Counted from the first letter of the stretch, positions 1 to 8,076 are shown. The stretch: DNA of 21,701 bases from Candidatus Dependentiae bacterium (GCA_018897535.1 JAHIKO010000034.1:1-21701), one strand, 5' to 3'. Notes: generated from the letters alone by a model not told the origin. A program made the numbers and translations.

Positions 1-26
1 TACCAACTCCCACTACACTAACATAC

Positions 27-50
27 AAAACAAAAAGTTATTTCAATAAC
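27..50 (-). terminator. Weak intrinsic terminator after the 469-aa gene
   Basis: On the minus strand, just past the stop of the gene ending at 68, a short hairpin is visible: 5-bp arms (plus-strand GTTAT 37-41 and ATAAC 46-50) around a 4-nt loop. It is followed on the minus strand by a T-rich tract (complement of positions 27-36). The stem is short and A/T-rich, so this is only a plausible terminator. Confidence 0.35.
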
Positions 51-67
51 AACCCTTTCTTTTTATT

Positions 68-1477
68 TTAAATTTTAAATATTTTTGAAGATGTCTTCAT
101 ATTATTTGTAATCAAATTACCTTTAAAAACAACATTATCTAAAACAACAGAAGTTCCGTCTTCCAATTTTATATTAGATAAATCTAAATTTCCTTCAAAT
201 ATAACATTTCTAAAAATTATCTTTTTTTCAAAAAAAGCACCCTTTTTAAATTCACATCCGGAAAAATTAACCGTGCTTTTAAATATAATATTTTCAAAAA
301 TCATATTTGTAGTCAATGTTATATCTCTAAAATACATTGGCCAATTAAAAATTTTATTTTTTCCATTCGGTTCAAAACTAATTGTATTATTTATTATTGC
401 ACCATCAAAATAGTAAACAGCTGTGTCTGCAAAATCTTGAGGAGTCAAAACACCTTTAAATGGGATAGTTCTTTTTTCTTTACTTAATTCATATTTAGAA
501 TCTTTTAAAAACCAAACACCTTTTTTATTTTTTTCTTTATTAATTTTTAAGTATGATAACAAGAATTTTTTAATATTTTCTTTAGTTTTAGCTTTTTTAT
601 AATCTTCAAAACCATCTACAAAAGCCTGAAAAGATACTGCCCCAGATGTAAATATTACATTACTATTTTTTATTTCAATATATTTTTCATGATCTATTCC
701 AATTGGTGAAAGTTCAACAGCAGTTTGACGCTGTTTGCTATTTACACTATCAAGAATAATGCGTCCGCCATTTTCAACAATCATTCCATCAAACTTTAAC
801 TTACCTTTTATATAAACATTTTTCAAAATTAATGTAACACCGCTGTAAATATTAACATTTGAAAAATCCAAATCGCTTTCAAATTCTACATTTTCAAATG
901 TAATGGTCTTTTTTCTAAATGTTCCGGATTTAAATATGCTACCGGCAAAAGAAACCGGCTTTGTAAATCTAACACCATCAAACAAAATATTATTTGTTGT
1001 TGTAATTTTTTTAAATCTTACATCTTTTTCAAAAAGATCTCCCGCTATTTTATTTCCAAATACGTTTCGCGCTTGATCATGAGATCTAAAAATAAGTTCA
1101 TCTTTTAATTGTGCACCACTAAAATCTATAAATTTTATATCTATATCATCACTTATAATTGGAGTAATATAATTTATTTCGCCGGTTTCAGATATAAAAT
1201 CAACTATTTCATGAGGTTCAGTACCTTTATAATAGAACGTTTCTAAACCCTCTGCTTTTTCTATTTGACTGAACAAGCGTAATCCGGTAGAAATAGCGAG
1301 CGAATAATAATCCGTCATGCCATTTCTGTCAATTTTTTTAAGATCTTCTATTAATTTAGATTGATCAATATTCGCATCCATATCTGTTTTTACATCTTTT
1401 TCTAGTGCAAAGCAAAACTGTCCAAAAGATATTAATAAAGTAAAACTTAGAAATTTTTTTACTAATTTAAAATTCAT
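68..1477 (-). CDS. Exported protein with duplicated pentapeptide-like beta repeats, function unknown
   Basis: 469 aa. The N-terminus is a typical Sec signal peptide: basic start (MNFKLVKK), hydrophobic core about 9-22, likely cleavage after the Ala near residue 24. Residues 153-232 and 381-460 are an ungapped internal duplication of 80 residues, about 33 identical by my count. Both copies have Phe or another hydrophobic residue recurring at roughly five-residue steps (for example IFENIIFKSTVNFSG). This resembles degenerate pentapeptide repeats and suggests a right-handed beta-helix or beta-solenoid. The linker (about 285-345) is Lys-rich and charged. The start is supported by an AAGGGG Shine-Dalgarno sequence 7-8 nt upstream. 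It lies last in the galE-ktrB-this gene minus-strand run, 93 bp after ktrB. I do not recognise a named family; a secreted or periplasmic structural or host-interaction role is only inference. Confidence 0.8.
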   Translation of the reverse strand: MNFKLVKKFLSFTLLISFGQFCFALEKDVKTDMDANIDQSKLIEDLKKIDRNGMTDYYSLAISTGLRLFSQIEKAEGLETFYYKGTEPHEIVDFISETGEINYITPIISDDIDIKFIDFSGAQLKDELIFRSHDQARNVFGNKIAGDLFEKDVRFKKITTTNNILFDGVRFTKPVSFAGSIFKSGTFRKKTITFENVEFESDLDFSNVNIYSGVTLILKNVYIKGKLKFDGMIVENGGRIILDSVNSKQRQTAVELSPIGIDHEKYIEIKNSNVIFTSGAVSFQAFVDGFEDYKKAKTKENIKKFLLSYLKINKEKNKKGVWFLKDSKYELSKEKRTIPFKGVLTPQDFADTAVYYFDGAIINNTISFEPNGKNKIFNWPMYFRDITLTTNMIFENIIFKSTVNFSGCEFKKGAFFEKKIIFRNVIFEGNLDLSNIKLEDGTSVVLDNVVFKGNLITNNMKTSSKIFKI

Positions 1478-1499
1478 AAAACGCCCCTTAAAATTTTTT

Positions 1500-1543
1500 A
1501 ATTTATCTAATAGATAAAAGCATAAAAAATTAATAGATAAATT
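1500..1543. repeat. Repeated palindromic half-sites upstream of the exported protein
   Basis: TTTATCTA (1502-1509) and TAGATAAA (1511-1518) form a perfect palindrome around one central A. A further copy of TAATAGATAAA at 1531-1541 directly repeats 1508-1518. The outer copy can also pair with the first half-site (1500-1509 with 1534-1543, 10 bp). The cluster sits 23-66 bp upstream of the start codon at 1477. It could be an operator with three half-sites or an mRNA hairpin; there is no U-run directly after it, which argues against a terminator. Confidence 0.4.
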
Positions 1544-1570
1544 TTAAAACTAAATCAATAAAAAAAAATT

Positions 1571-2923
1571 TTATCCCAAAAGTACTCGTTCATCAGGGTA
1601 TTTATAAAGTTGTTTTTCTTGTGTTTTTCTCAATGCTAAAACCAAGGTTAATGCACCAAGGCGACCAATAATCATTAAAACAGATAAAATTAATTTACCC
1701 GATATGGATAAAAATGGAGTAATACCTGTTGAAAATCCAACAGTAGCAAATGCAGAAACAACTTCAAACATAATCTGTATAACACTAAACTGCGGATCCG
1801 TAATAAGCATTAAAAATGTTGAAAAACAAACCAATGTTAAAGATAAAGAAAATATTACCGATGTTTTAAAAATTTGCTCCGATGGAATATTTCTTCCAAA
1901 AATTTCCACACTGTCTTTATTTCTAACAGTTGCAATAATTGTTGCCAAAAAAATTGTAAACGTTGTAACTTTTATACCGCCACCTGTGGAAGATGGACTA
2001 GCACCGATAAACATCAAAATTAAAAATATAAAAATTATAGGTAATCCAAGTCTTCCTATGCAAATAGGATCAAACCCTGCAGTACGCGTTGCAACAGACA
2101 TAAAAAATGCATTAATTATTTGATCAAATAAACCAAAATCTTTTAAACTATTTGTTCTTTCAAGAAAATAAAATAATACAGTTCCACTAAAAACTAAAAT
2201 TGAAGACATGAATAAAACAACTTTTGTATGCAAAGATGTGACCATTTTTTTAGGTTCTTCACGCCACCAATTTTTGATTGATATAATTATATTGTTGCCA
2301 AATTCGTACCAAACTATAAAACCTACACCTCCAAATAATATCAATGTTGCCATTGTTGAAAGCGTTAACCAATGTTGTTTAACACAAAACATTCCGGGTT
2401 CAAAAAGTGAAATTCCTGTATTACAAAATGCAGAAACCGAATGAAATATGGCATAAAAAATAGCTTTATCCGATGGTAAAATTTTACTAAACGAAATATA
2501 TAATAAAAATGCGCCAATGGCTTCAATGATAATTGTAAATCCTATTATCATTTTTAAAAAATTCTTAATTTTACCCCAAAATTCAAAATCCAAAATTTGT
2601 CCCGCAAAAATTTTTGTCGTAAAACTTAAATTTAGAACAAGTGAAACCATGAAAATGGATAAGGTCATAAGTCCAAGACCACCAATTTGAATCAATGCCA
2701 AAATTACACACTGACCAAAGAATGAAAAATAGGACATTGGAACTGTTAAAAGTCCAGTTACACATGTAGAAGTTACGGCAGTAAAAAAAACATCTACAAA
2801 TGACATATCCACAATTCTAGACATTGGTAGCGCAAGCAAAATTGCACCTGTAAAAATCACAAATAATAAAGAGACGAGCAAAATTCTGCCCGGTGATATT
2901 TTGGATATTTTTATTTCCGGCAT
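1571..2923 (-). CDS. ktrB: Potassium uptake channel subunit, KtrB/TrkH family
   Basis: 450 aa, the usual length for KtrB. The family imports K+ across the inner membrane through four pseudo-repeated M1-P-M2 units. All four selectivity-filter segments are visible: TCVTG 53-57, CNTG 167-170, TRTAG 279-283 and TVGFS 394-398. The Gly/Ser-rich intramembrane loop (GASPSSTGGG) lies at 307-316. The C-terminal YPDERVLLG resembles the conserved KtrB tail, favouring KtrB (NtpJ) over the longer TrkH. A good Shine-Dalgarno sequence (AAAGGA) precedes the ATG. It lies 51 bp downstream of galE, probably co-transcribed. The cytoplasmic NAD/ATP-binding partner KtrA/TrkA is not in the window, so it must be encoded elsewhere or absent. 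The family call is firm; KtrB versus TrkH is less so. Confidence 0.92.
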   Translation of the reverse strand: MPEIKISKISPGRILLVSLLFVIFTGAILLALPMSRIVDMSFVDVFFTAVTSTCVTGLLTVPMSYFSFFGQCVILALIQIGGLGLMTLSIFMVSLVLNLSFTTKIFAGQILDFEFWGKIKNFLKMIIGFTIIIEAIGAFLLYISFSKILPSDKAIFYAIFHSVSAFCNTGISLFEPGMFCVKQHWLTLSTMATLILFGGVGFIVWYEFGNNIIISIKNWWREEPKKMVTSLHTKVVLFMSSILVFSGTVLFYFLERTNSLKDFGLFDQIINAFFMSVATRTAGFDPICIGRLGLPIIFIFLILMFIGASPSSTGGGIKVTTFTIFLATIIATVRNKDSVEIFGRNIPSEQIFKTSVIFSLSLTLVCFSTFLMLITDPQFSVIQIMFEVVSAFATVGFSTGITPFLSISGKLILSVLMIIGRLGALTLVLALRKTQEKQLYKYPDERVLLG

Positions 2924-2974
2924 AAAGGTCCTTTTATTAAGTCTCTATATAAAAATAATTATTCATTTGTAAGA

Positions 2975-3955
2975 CTATACTAAATTAAATTTCGCATGAA
3001 AAGAATTTGCAGTTTTTATTATATTTTCAATATTGGAATGCTCAAACTCCATATCCAAAACAGATTTAATCTTTTTATTATCTGCAATTAAAATGTCAAC
3101 ATCACCCGGTCTGCGATCAACATATTCGATATTTAATTTTGCACCAACAACTTTTTCAACAGTATTAATAATTTCACGAACGGAAAAACCTGTTCCGGAG
3201 CCTAAATTAAAAACATCTGAATCATTTCCGGCCTCAAGATATTTTAACGAAAGAAGATGTGCTTTTGCCAAGTCTTGAACATGAATATAATCTCTTATAC
3301 AAGTACCGTCAGCTGTTTTATAATTCGTTCCAAAAACTTTAAATATTTTATTATTTTTAATTGCTTTCAATATTAGTGGAATTATGTGAGTTTCAGGATT
3401 GTGTATTTCGCCCAAGTCGTTTTTATAATCAGCTCCGGCTGCATTAAAATAGCGAAGCGAAACATATTTTAAATTATATGCATTTGCATAATCACGCAGT
3501 ATAAATTCTACTGCAAGTTTATTTTTACCGTATGGACTTATTGGATTAAATATATGATTTTCATCCATTGGAATTTTTACCGGATTTCCATAGATGGCAC
3601 ATGAAGAAGAAAATATAATTTTATTTACGTTATATTTTAACATGCTGTTTAAAAAATTAAGTGTGTTTACAACATTGTTTTGATAAAATTCGGCAGGTTT
3701 TAAAACAGAAATTCCAACTTCAATAAGTGCTGCAAAATGCATAACTGCATCAATTTTATATTTTGTAAAAACAGAATCAAGCAAATTTTGGTCTGAAAAA
3801 TCTCCAACTATCAATTCAGCCCAAGAGTGCTCAAATTTTTGGTTGTGCAATAACTTATCAATAATAACTACTTGATACCCATTTTGATGCATTAAGTATG
3901 CAGTATGACTACCTATATACCCCGCACCGCCAAGAATCAAAACAGTTTTTTTCAT
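2975..3955 (-). CDS. galE: UDP-glucose 4-epimerase
   Basis: 326 aa, normal GalE length (about 330-340). It interconverts UDP-glucose and UDP-galactose, feeding surface polysaccharide synthesis. It is an extended short-chain dehydrogenase/reductase: the NAD-binding Rossmann motif GGAGYIGSH is at 9-17, the catalytic region SSSCAIYG at 116-123, and the catalytic YxxxK pair is Y142/K146 within PYGKNK. The phrases RYFNAAGAD and GTCIRDYIHVQDLA are characteristic GalE blocks. The start has an upstream GGTGAG as ribosome binding site. It is the first gene of a minus-strand run with ktrB and is divergent from hisS. Other NDP-sugar epimerases are possible, but the motif set fits GalE best. Confidence 0.93.
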   Translation of the reverse strand: MKKTVLILGGAGYIGSHTAYLMHQNGYQVVIIDKLLHNQKFEHSWAELIVGDFSDQNLLDSVFTKYKIDAVMHFAALIEVGISVLKPAEFYQNNVVNTLNFLNSMLKYNVNKIIFSSSCAIYGNPVKIPMDENHIFNPISPYGKNKLAVEFILRDYANAYNLKYVSLRYFNAAGADYKNDLGEIHNPETHIIPLILKAIKNNKIFKVFGTNYKTADGTCIRDYIHVQDLAKAHLLSLKYLEAGNDSDVFNLGSGTGFSVREIINTVEKVVGAKLNIEYVDRRPGDVDILIADNKKIKSVLDMEFEHSNIENIIKTANSFHAKFNLV

Positions 3956-4000
3956 ACTAAACTCACCGTTTATTTTTATTTTTTTTAAAATGTGATTATT

Positions 4001-4030
4001 TTGTTATTATGTTTAGCATATTATTAAAAT
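4001..4030 (+). promoter_or_regulatory. Candidate sigma-70 promoter for hisS
   Basis: TTGTTA (4001-4006) and TAAAAT (4025-4030) are separated by 18 bp, a plausible -35/-10 pair. It lies upstream of the palindromic element, so transcription from it would carry that element into the hisS leader. In such AT-rich DNA this could be chance. Confidence 0.3.
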
Positions 4031-4059
4031 AAGACTAGATATTGAATAAAAAATTTTCA

Positions 4060-4167
4060 AAGACTAGATCCCGGCTCGGTGGCCGGGATGACACCCTCGG
4101 AGCGCATAACACGCATAACACACACTGAGCGTTTTGTCATCCTGAACTTGATTCAGGATCCAGTCTT
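4060..4167. repeat. GC-rich palindromic dispersed repeat (MITE/REP-like), 108 bp
   Basis: The element has imperfect terminal inverted repeats: AAGACTAGATC (4060-4070) and GATCCAGTCTT (4157-4167), one mismatch. Inside each end is its own hairpin: ATCCCGGC/GCCGGGAT (4068-4075/4082-4089) and ATCCTGAA/TTCAGGAT (4139-4146/4152-4159). The centre has a tandem 9-mer GCATAACAC (4104-4112, 4113-4121). The 10-mer AAGACTAGAT also occurs just outside, at 4031-4040. GC content is far above the flanks. From memory, GTCATCCTGAAC...TTCAGGATCC-type modules are dispersed intergenic repeats in several host-associated bacteria. No coding potential is evident. It ends 7 nt before the hisS ribosome binding site. 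Confidence 0.7.
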
Positions 4168-4185
4168 ATAAACAAAAGGGTATTT

Positions 4186-5424
4186 ATGATAAATAAAGTT
4201 AGAGGCACACAAGATTTATTGGATTTAACTTTACAAAATTTTATTTTGGATCAGCTAAAAAAACATGCTCAAATCTATAATTTTTCACAAATAGAAACAC
4301 CAATACTTGAACATACAAAATTATTTGTACATTCACTTGGCGAGCAAACCGATGTGGTATCAAAGGAAATGTATGTATTTCCTGCAGAAAATGATGAAGA
4401 CAGTATCTGCTTAAGACCCGAAGCAACCGCCAGTACAATAAGAGCCTATTTTGAAAATAATGTTGAAGAAAAGCCATATAAAGTATTTAGCTTTGGCCCA
4501 ATGTTCAGGAGAGAACGCCCCCAAAAGGGCCGTTGGCGCCAATTTGACCAATTAAATTTTGAAGTAATTAACACCGAATCAATTTCTCAAGATGTGCAAT
4601 TTATAAAAATGCTTAACTCATATTTTTCTACAACATTAAAACTGGAAAAATATATTTTAAAATTAAATTTTCTTGGATGCCTGGAAGATAGGAAACAACA
4701 CAAAGAAGCCCTTAAAAATTATTTGAATTCCGTAGATTCTCAGATTTGCGATACATGCAAAGTTAGAAAAGAAACAAATATTTTACGTATATTTGATTGC
4801 AAAAATGAAAGCTGTCAAAACGCATATATAAAAGCGCCAAAGCTTACGGACCATCTTTGTGAAAGTTGTTCATCGCAATGGAACGATATAAAAGAAAAAT
4901 TACAAATATTATCTATAAATTTTGTAGTAGATCCAACGCTTGTTCGTGGCCTTGATTATTACAATAAAATTGTGTTTGAATTTGCATCAACCGAATTGGG
5001 TGCTCAAAACGCATTTTGCGGCGGCGGCAGATATTCTTTAGGCCGTGAAGTTGGTGCAAAAAATGACTTTCAGTCGGTTGGAGCGGCAATTGGACTTGGC
5101 CGACTTTTACTGCTGGTCGAAAATAATAAACATAAATTAAATATTCCGGAAAATCAGCCACTCTATTTAATTTTACCCATGGAAAAAGAGCAACATAATT
5201 TAGCACTTTTACTTGCTGACGAATTACAATCAAATAAATTTTGTGTCGACGTTTTATTTGAGGGTAATATAAAAAACATGATGAAAAAGGCTAATAAAAT
5301 TGGTGCCAAAAAAGTTTTAATTATTGGGCAAGATGAGCAGGACACGAATACTGTCACAATTAAAAATATGCTTACAGGCGAAAGCATTAAAGTAAAACAA
5401 GGCGACGTTATTAAAAGCTTATAG
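4186..5424 (+). CDS. hisS: Histidyl-tRNA synthetase
   Basis: 412 aa, normal for bacterial HisRS (about 420). A class II aminoacyl-tRNA synthetase, it charges tRNA-His with histidine. Motif 2 is at about 103-127 (MFRRERPQKGRWRQFDQLNFE). The histidine-specific signature LVRGLDYY is at 252-259, the Gly-rich FCGGGRY at 277-283, and motif 3 (GAAIGLGRLLL) at 299-309. The C-terminal anticodon-binding domain starts at about 325. An insertion between motif 2 and the signature carries six Cys (188, 191, 205, 210, 225, 228) in CxxC-like pairs, suggesting a structural metal site, as seen in many bacterial HisRS. The ATG follows AAAAGGG with 5-nt spacing. It is the only plus-strand gene in the left half, and its stop lies inside the tail of convergent cdsA. 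Confidence 0.97.
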   Translation: MINKVRGTQDLLDLTLQNFILDQLKKHAQIYNFSQIETPILEHTKLFVHSLGEQTDVVSKEMYVFPAENDEDSICLRPEATASTIRAYFENNVEEKPYKVFSFGPMFRRERPQKGRWRQFDQLNFEVINTESISQDVQFIKMLNSYFSTTLKLEKYILKLNFLGCLEDRKQHKEALKNYLNSVDSQICDTCKVRKETNILRIFDCKNESCQNAYIKAPKLTDHLCESCSSQWNDIKEKLQILSINFVVDPTLVRGLDYYNKIVFEFASTELGAQNAFCGGGRYSLGREVGAKNDFQSVGAAIGLGRLLLLVENNKHKLNIPENQPLYLILPMEKEQHNLALLLADELQSNKFCVDVLFEGNIKNMMKKANKIGAKKVLIIGQDEQDTNTVTIKNMLTGESIKVKQGDVIKSL

Positions 5425-6108
5425 CGTAATTTTATTTACCCAGATTATAAGTAACAAAAAAACCGCTACAAACAAAACTGAATCAAATCTATCAAAAAGC
5501 CCCCCGTGCCCCGGTAATAAAATTCCGGAGTCTTTTATATTTACACGTCGCTTAAGCTTTGATTCAAAAATATCGCCAAGAAATGCAACAACCGTAATTA
5601 ACAAAGAAAACAGAAAAATAGCTAGAAACGAATTTAAATATAAAACAAACGGAAAGCTTTTAATTCCGGGTAAAATAAAAATATTAAAAATAAATACCGA
5701 TATAAAGCCACCGAATAAACCTTCCCAAGATTTACCAGGACTTATTGTTGGACAAATTTTATGTTTTCCAAGCATTTTACCTAAAAGATATGCTCCTGTA
5801 TCTGCCACCCAAGAAACTATAAATGGATAAAGTGGAAAAATAAAATCGGTACTTCTATATTTTATGGTCAAATATATAAGAGTAAAAATTGGCAATATTG
5901 GATATAAAAAAGCTACAAGCCAAAATTTGAAACTTCTTAATGGTAAATTTATAAGAGTTGGAAGTTCAAAAAATAACATGATAAATAGTATTGCAAATAA
6001 GATAAATACAAATAATAGTAACGAATGAACATAAGAACCAAAAAAACAAAACCCTAAAATTAGCCCACTTGCAAATCTTTTGAAATTTTCATTTTTTAAT
6101 AAGCTCAT
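5419..6108 (-). CDS. cdsA: Phosphatidate cytidylyltransferase (CDP-diglyceride synthase)
   Basis: 229 aa, multi-span membrane protein. It converts phosphatidic acid and CTP to CDP-diacylglycerol, the branch-point intermediate of phospholipid synthesis. The family signature is complete near the C-terminus: S183-K-L-K-R, K192-D193, then the P-G-HGG-L-F-DRFD block at 199-209. SPGKSWEG (123-130) is another conserved block. It is shorter than E. coli CdsA (285 aa), mainly at the N-terminus. The start overlaps the 3' end of truA by 20 bp, suggesting translational coupling; the last 6 bp overlap the hisS stop codon on the opposite strand. No terminator hairpin is visible at this convergent junction. 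Confidence 0.95.
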   Translation of the reverse strand: MSLLKNENFKRFASGLILGFCFFGSYVHSLLLFVFILFAILFIMLFFELPTLINLPLRSFKFWLVAFLYPILPIFTLIYLTIKYRSTDFIFPLYPFIVSWVADTGAYLLGKMLGKHKICPTISPGKSWEGLFGGFISVFIFNIFILPGIKSFPFVLYLNSFLAIFLFSLLITVVAFLGDIFESKLKRRVNIKDSGILLPGHGGLFDRFDSVLFVAVFLLLIIWVNKITL

Positions 6109-6859
6109 CTTTATACACTACCCTTCTTAAAATTAAGCCACAGGCATCTGCCTTTAATAATATTTGTTTATGATCGGGATTTTTTAATAACCCTTCAAGA
6201 TATGATAACGATAAGTGGTCTTGTCTTGCAAGATCTAATGCATAACCTATCATTCTTCTTATTTGATAGCGTAAAAAAGATTTACCTGTAATTTCTATTC
6301 TTAAAATATTTAATTTTTTAATTTTTCTAACAACAATTTTATCAATCGTTCTAATTGTAGATCTATTGTCACTCTTATCCTGTTTACAAAAAGAAGCAAA
6401 ATCATGCTTACCAATATACAAATTAAGTGCAGCCTGAAATTTTTGAATATTAACATGATCTATAAAATTATAGTACCAACCAAATCTTGAAATAAATGGT
6501 AACGGGCGCTTTAAAAACAGTTGATAATAATAAGTTTTATGTGAAACATTATAAAAAGGATGAAAATTATTGTCAGCAACTTTTATATTTCTTATTAAAA
6601 TGGATTTAGGCAACAGTCTGTTCCAACTTTCCATTAAAATCTGGGGGTCTAAAACCAAATCTGTTTTTACCCTGGCAACTGCACCGATGGCATGAACTCC
6701 GGAATCGGTTCTGGATGCGCCAAGAATATCTACCGGAACCAAAAACGCATGCTCAAAGGTTTTTTTTAAAACCGATTGAATGGTTAAATCACCGGGTTGA
6801 TGCTGCCAACCGCAAAAATCAGTTCCGTCATAAGCTATTGTAATTTTATAAACAGGCAT
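6089..6859 (-). CDS. truA: tRNA pseudouridine(38-40) synthase
   Basis: 256 aa from the start chosen here. TruA makes pseudouridine at positions 38-40 of the tRNA anticodon arm. The chosen ATG (6857-6859) gives MPVYKITIAYDGTDFCGWQ, the expected TruA N-terminus. The catalytic Asp lies in the RTDSGVHA motif (D52 in this numbering). The C-terminal FLRYQIRRMIG block, a family hallmark, is present. The frame stays open to an ATG at 6928, but those extra 23 residues match nothing in the family and would be encoded across an intrinsic terminator hairpin (6880-6912), so I reject the longer start. It overlaps cdsA by 20 bp. Confidence 0.95.
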   Translation of the reverse strand: MPVYKITIAYDGTDFCGWQHQPGDLTIQSVLKKTFEHAFLVPVDILGASRTDSGVHAIGAVARVKTDLVLDPQILMESWNRLLPKSILIRNIKVADNNFHPFYNVSHKTYYYQLFLKRPLPFISRFGWYYNFIDHVNIQKFQAALNLYIGKHDFASFCKQDKSDNRSTIRTIDKIVVRKIKKLNILRIEITGKSFLRYQIRRMIGYALDLARQDHLSLSYLEGLLKNPDHKQILLKADACGLILRRVVYKDELIKK

Positions 6860-6872
6860 AAATTTAATCCAA

Positions 6873-6912
6873 ATAAAAACCCCCATCCTGACAAGAATGC
6901 CGCGGACAGGGG
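6873..6912 (-). terminator. Intrinsic terminator after the glycosyltransferase
   Basis: On the minus strand CCCCTGTCC (complement of 6904-6912) pairs with GGATGGGGG (complement of 6880-6888). The 9-bp stem includes two G-U pairs, has a 15-nt loop, and is followed by TTTTTATTT (complement of 6871-6879). On the plus strand the same positions give C-A mismatches, so the hairpin works mainly in the minus direction. It ends the long upstream transcription unit 30-70 bp past the glycosyltransferase stop. Confidence 0.75.
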
Positions 6913-6943
6913 AAATGGAGGTTATCAATATTTATTTAATTAA

Positions 6944-8059
6944 TTATAAACTACTAAAAAATAAATTGCAATATGATTTATTATAAGAATTTACTACATG
7001 TTCAATAGAATATCGCTTTTCTATTAACTCAATATTATTTTTACCCATTAAAACTCTTAGCCCTTTATCTTCATAAATTTTTTGCATAGCATCTTTTAGG
7101 GCCAATAAATTTCCGGGTTCGACAAGTAATCCATTAATATTATTTTCAAGCAGATCATGTCTATCTGAATATTTTGTACTAATAATTGGCAAACCAAAAG
7201 CCATAGCTTCCAACAAAGCAATCGAGAGCCCTTCACTTTTAGACGAAATAACAAAACAATCAAAAATTTTATAAAAGCCATAGGGATTAGTCTGATTTCC
7301 CATAAATATAATTTTTTTACTTAACCCCAACGAATTTACAAGCTCTTTTAAAAAAAATTCTTGTGAACCTGAACCAACAAAACATAGCTTTGTATTTTTT
7401 ATATCTTTTTTTAATGAAGCAAAAGCTCTAATTAGAACATCGTAAGATTTAACAGTCTCCAAGCGGCCAACGGCACCGAAAACAAAATCACTTGAATTAA
7501 AACCCAAGAAACTTTTATCTATATTTTGAGATTTGGATTTAATTAAATTTATATCTATACCATTTTCGATAACTGTAATTTTTTCATTTAACTTTTCAGC
7601 CTGTGATTCAAAGCATTTTAAAAAACCATTTTTTACATTATTGGAAACAGCAACATATTTATCTGCTTTTAATAAATTTAATTTTTCTAAAAATATTCTT
7701 ATTCTTCCATCATGCAAAAAATTACTGTGCAAATCGCAAATTATTGGAATTTTAAGAGAAGATGCTATAAATTTTGAATAAAAGTTTGCCAACCATAAAG
7801 AAGAATGTATTAAATCCGGGGATATTTTTTTTATAATTTTTTTAAGTTTTAAATATGCGAAAATATCATATTTACTAAAAAGCCCATCTATTTGAAAAGT
7901 TTTTATGCCTAAATTTTCTATTTTTTCCCTGTTGGGACCTGAATAAAAATATACAACATAATGTATGTTTCCATCATTTATTGTAGCAGATAAAAAATTG
8001 GCGAGCGCCGATTCGGCCCCGCCAATTTTTAAACTAGTTATAACATGCAATATTTTCAT
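6944..8059 (-). CDS. Glycosyltransferase, GT4 family (GT-B fold)
   Basis: 371 aa. The N-terminal half opens with MKILHVITSLKIGGAE, the sugar-acceptor Gly-rich loop typical of GT4 enzymes. The C-terminal nucleotide-sugar domain has FGAVGRLETVKSYDVLIRAF (194-213) and the EX7E motif, E276 and E284 (SEGLSIALLE). These retaining enzymes move a sugar from an NDP-sugar to lipid or glycan acceptors, usually in capsule, LPS or glycolipid synthesis at the inner face of the membrane. Substrate cannot be deduced. It begins 17 bp after the rpoD stop with no clear Shine-Dalgarno, suggesting read-through from rpoD, and ends at an intrinsic terminator. Confidence 0.92.
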   Translation of the reverse strand: MKILHVITSLKIGGAESALANFLSATINDGNIHYVVYFYSGPNREKIENLGIKTFQIDGLFSKYDIFAYLKLKKIIKKISPDLIHSSLWLANFYSKFIASSLKIPIICDLHSNFLHDGRIRIFLEKLNLLKADKYVAVSNNVKNGFLKCFESQAEKLNEKITVIENGIDINLIKSKSQNIDKSFLGFNSSDFVFGAVGRLETVKSYDVLIRAFASLKKDIKNTKLCFVGSGSQEFFLKELVNSLGLSKKIIFMGNQTNPYGFYKIFDCFVISSKSEGLSIALLEAMAFGLPIISTKYSDRHDLLENNINGLLVEPGNLLALKDAMQKIYEDKGLRVLMGKNNIELIEKRYSIEHVVNSYNKSYCNLFFSSL

Positions 8060-8076
8060 ACAAACAAAACATGTGT

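Noticed and set aside
1704..2123. Plus-strand open frame of 139 codons inside the potassium channel gene
   Set aside because: It is antisense to a well-conserved membrane protein, with no ribosome binding site or family motif.
4104..4121. Tandem 9-mer as a possible CRISPR or replication iteron
   Set aside because: Only two copies, inside a palindromic dispersed element; no array, no cas genes and no DnaA-box cluster.
4241..4477. Minus-strand open frames within hisS (also 4913-5387)
   Set aside because: Shadows of the hisS coding frame, without motifs.
6860..6928. Extension of truA to the ATG at 6928
   Set aside because: The extra residues lie over an intrinsic terminator and match no part of TruA.
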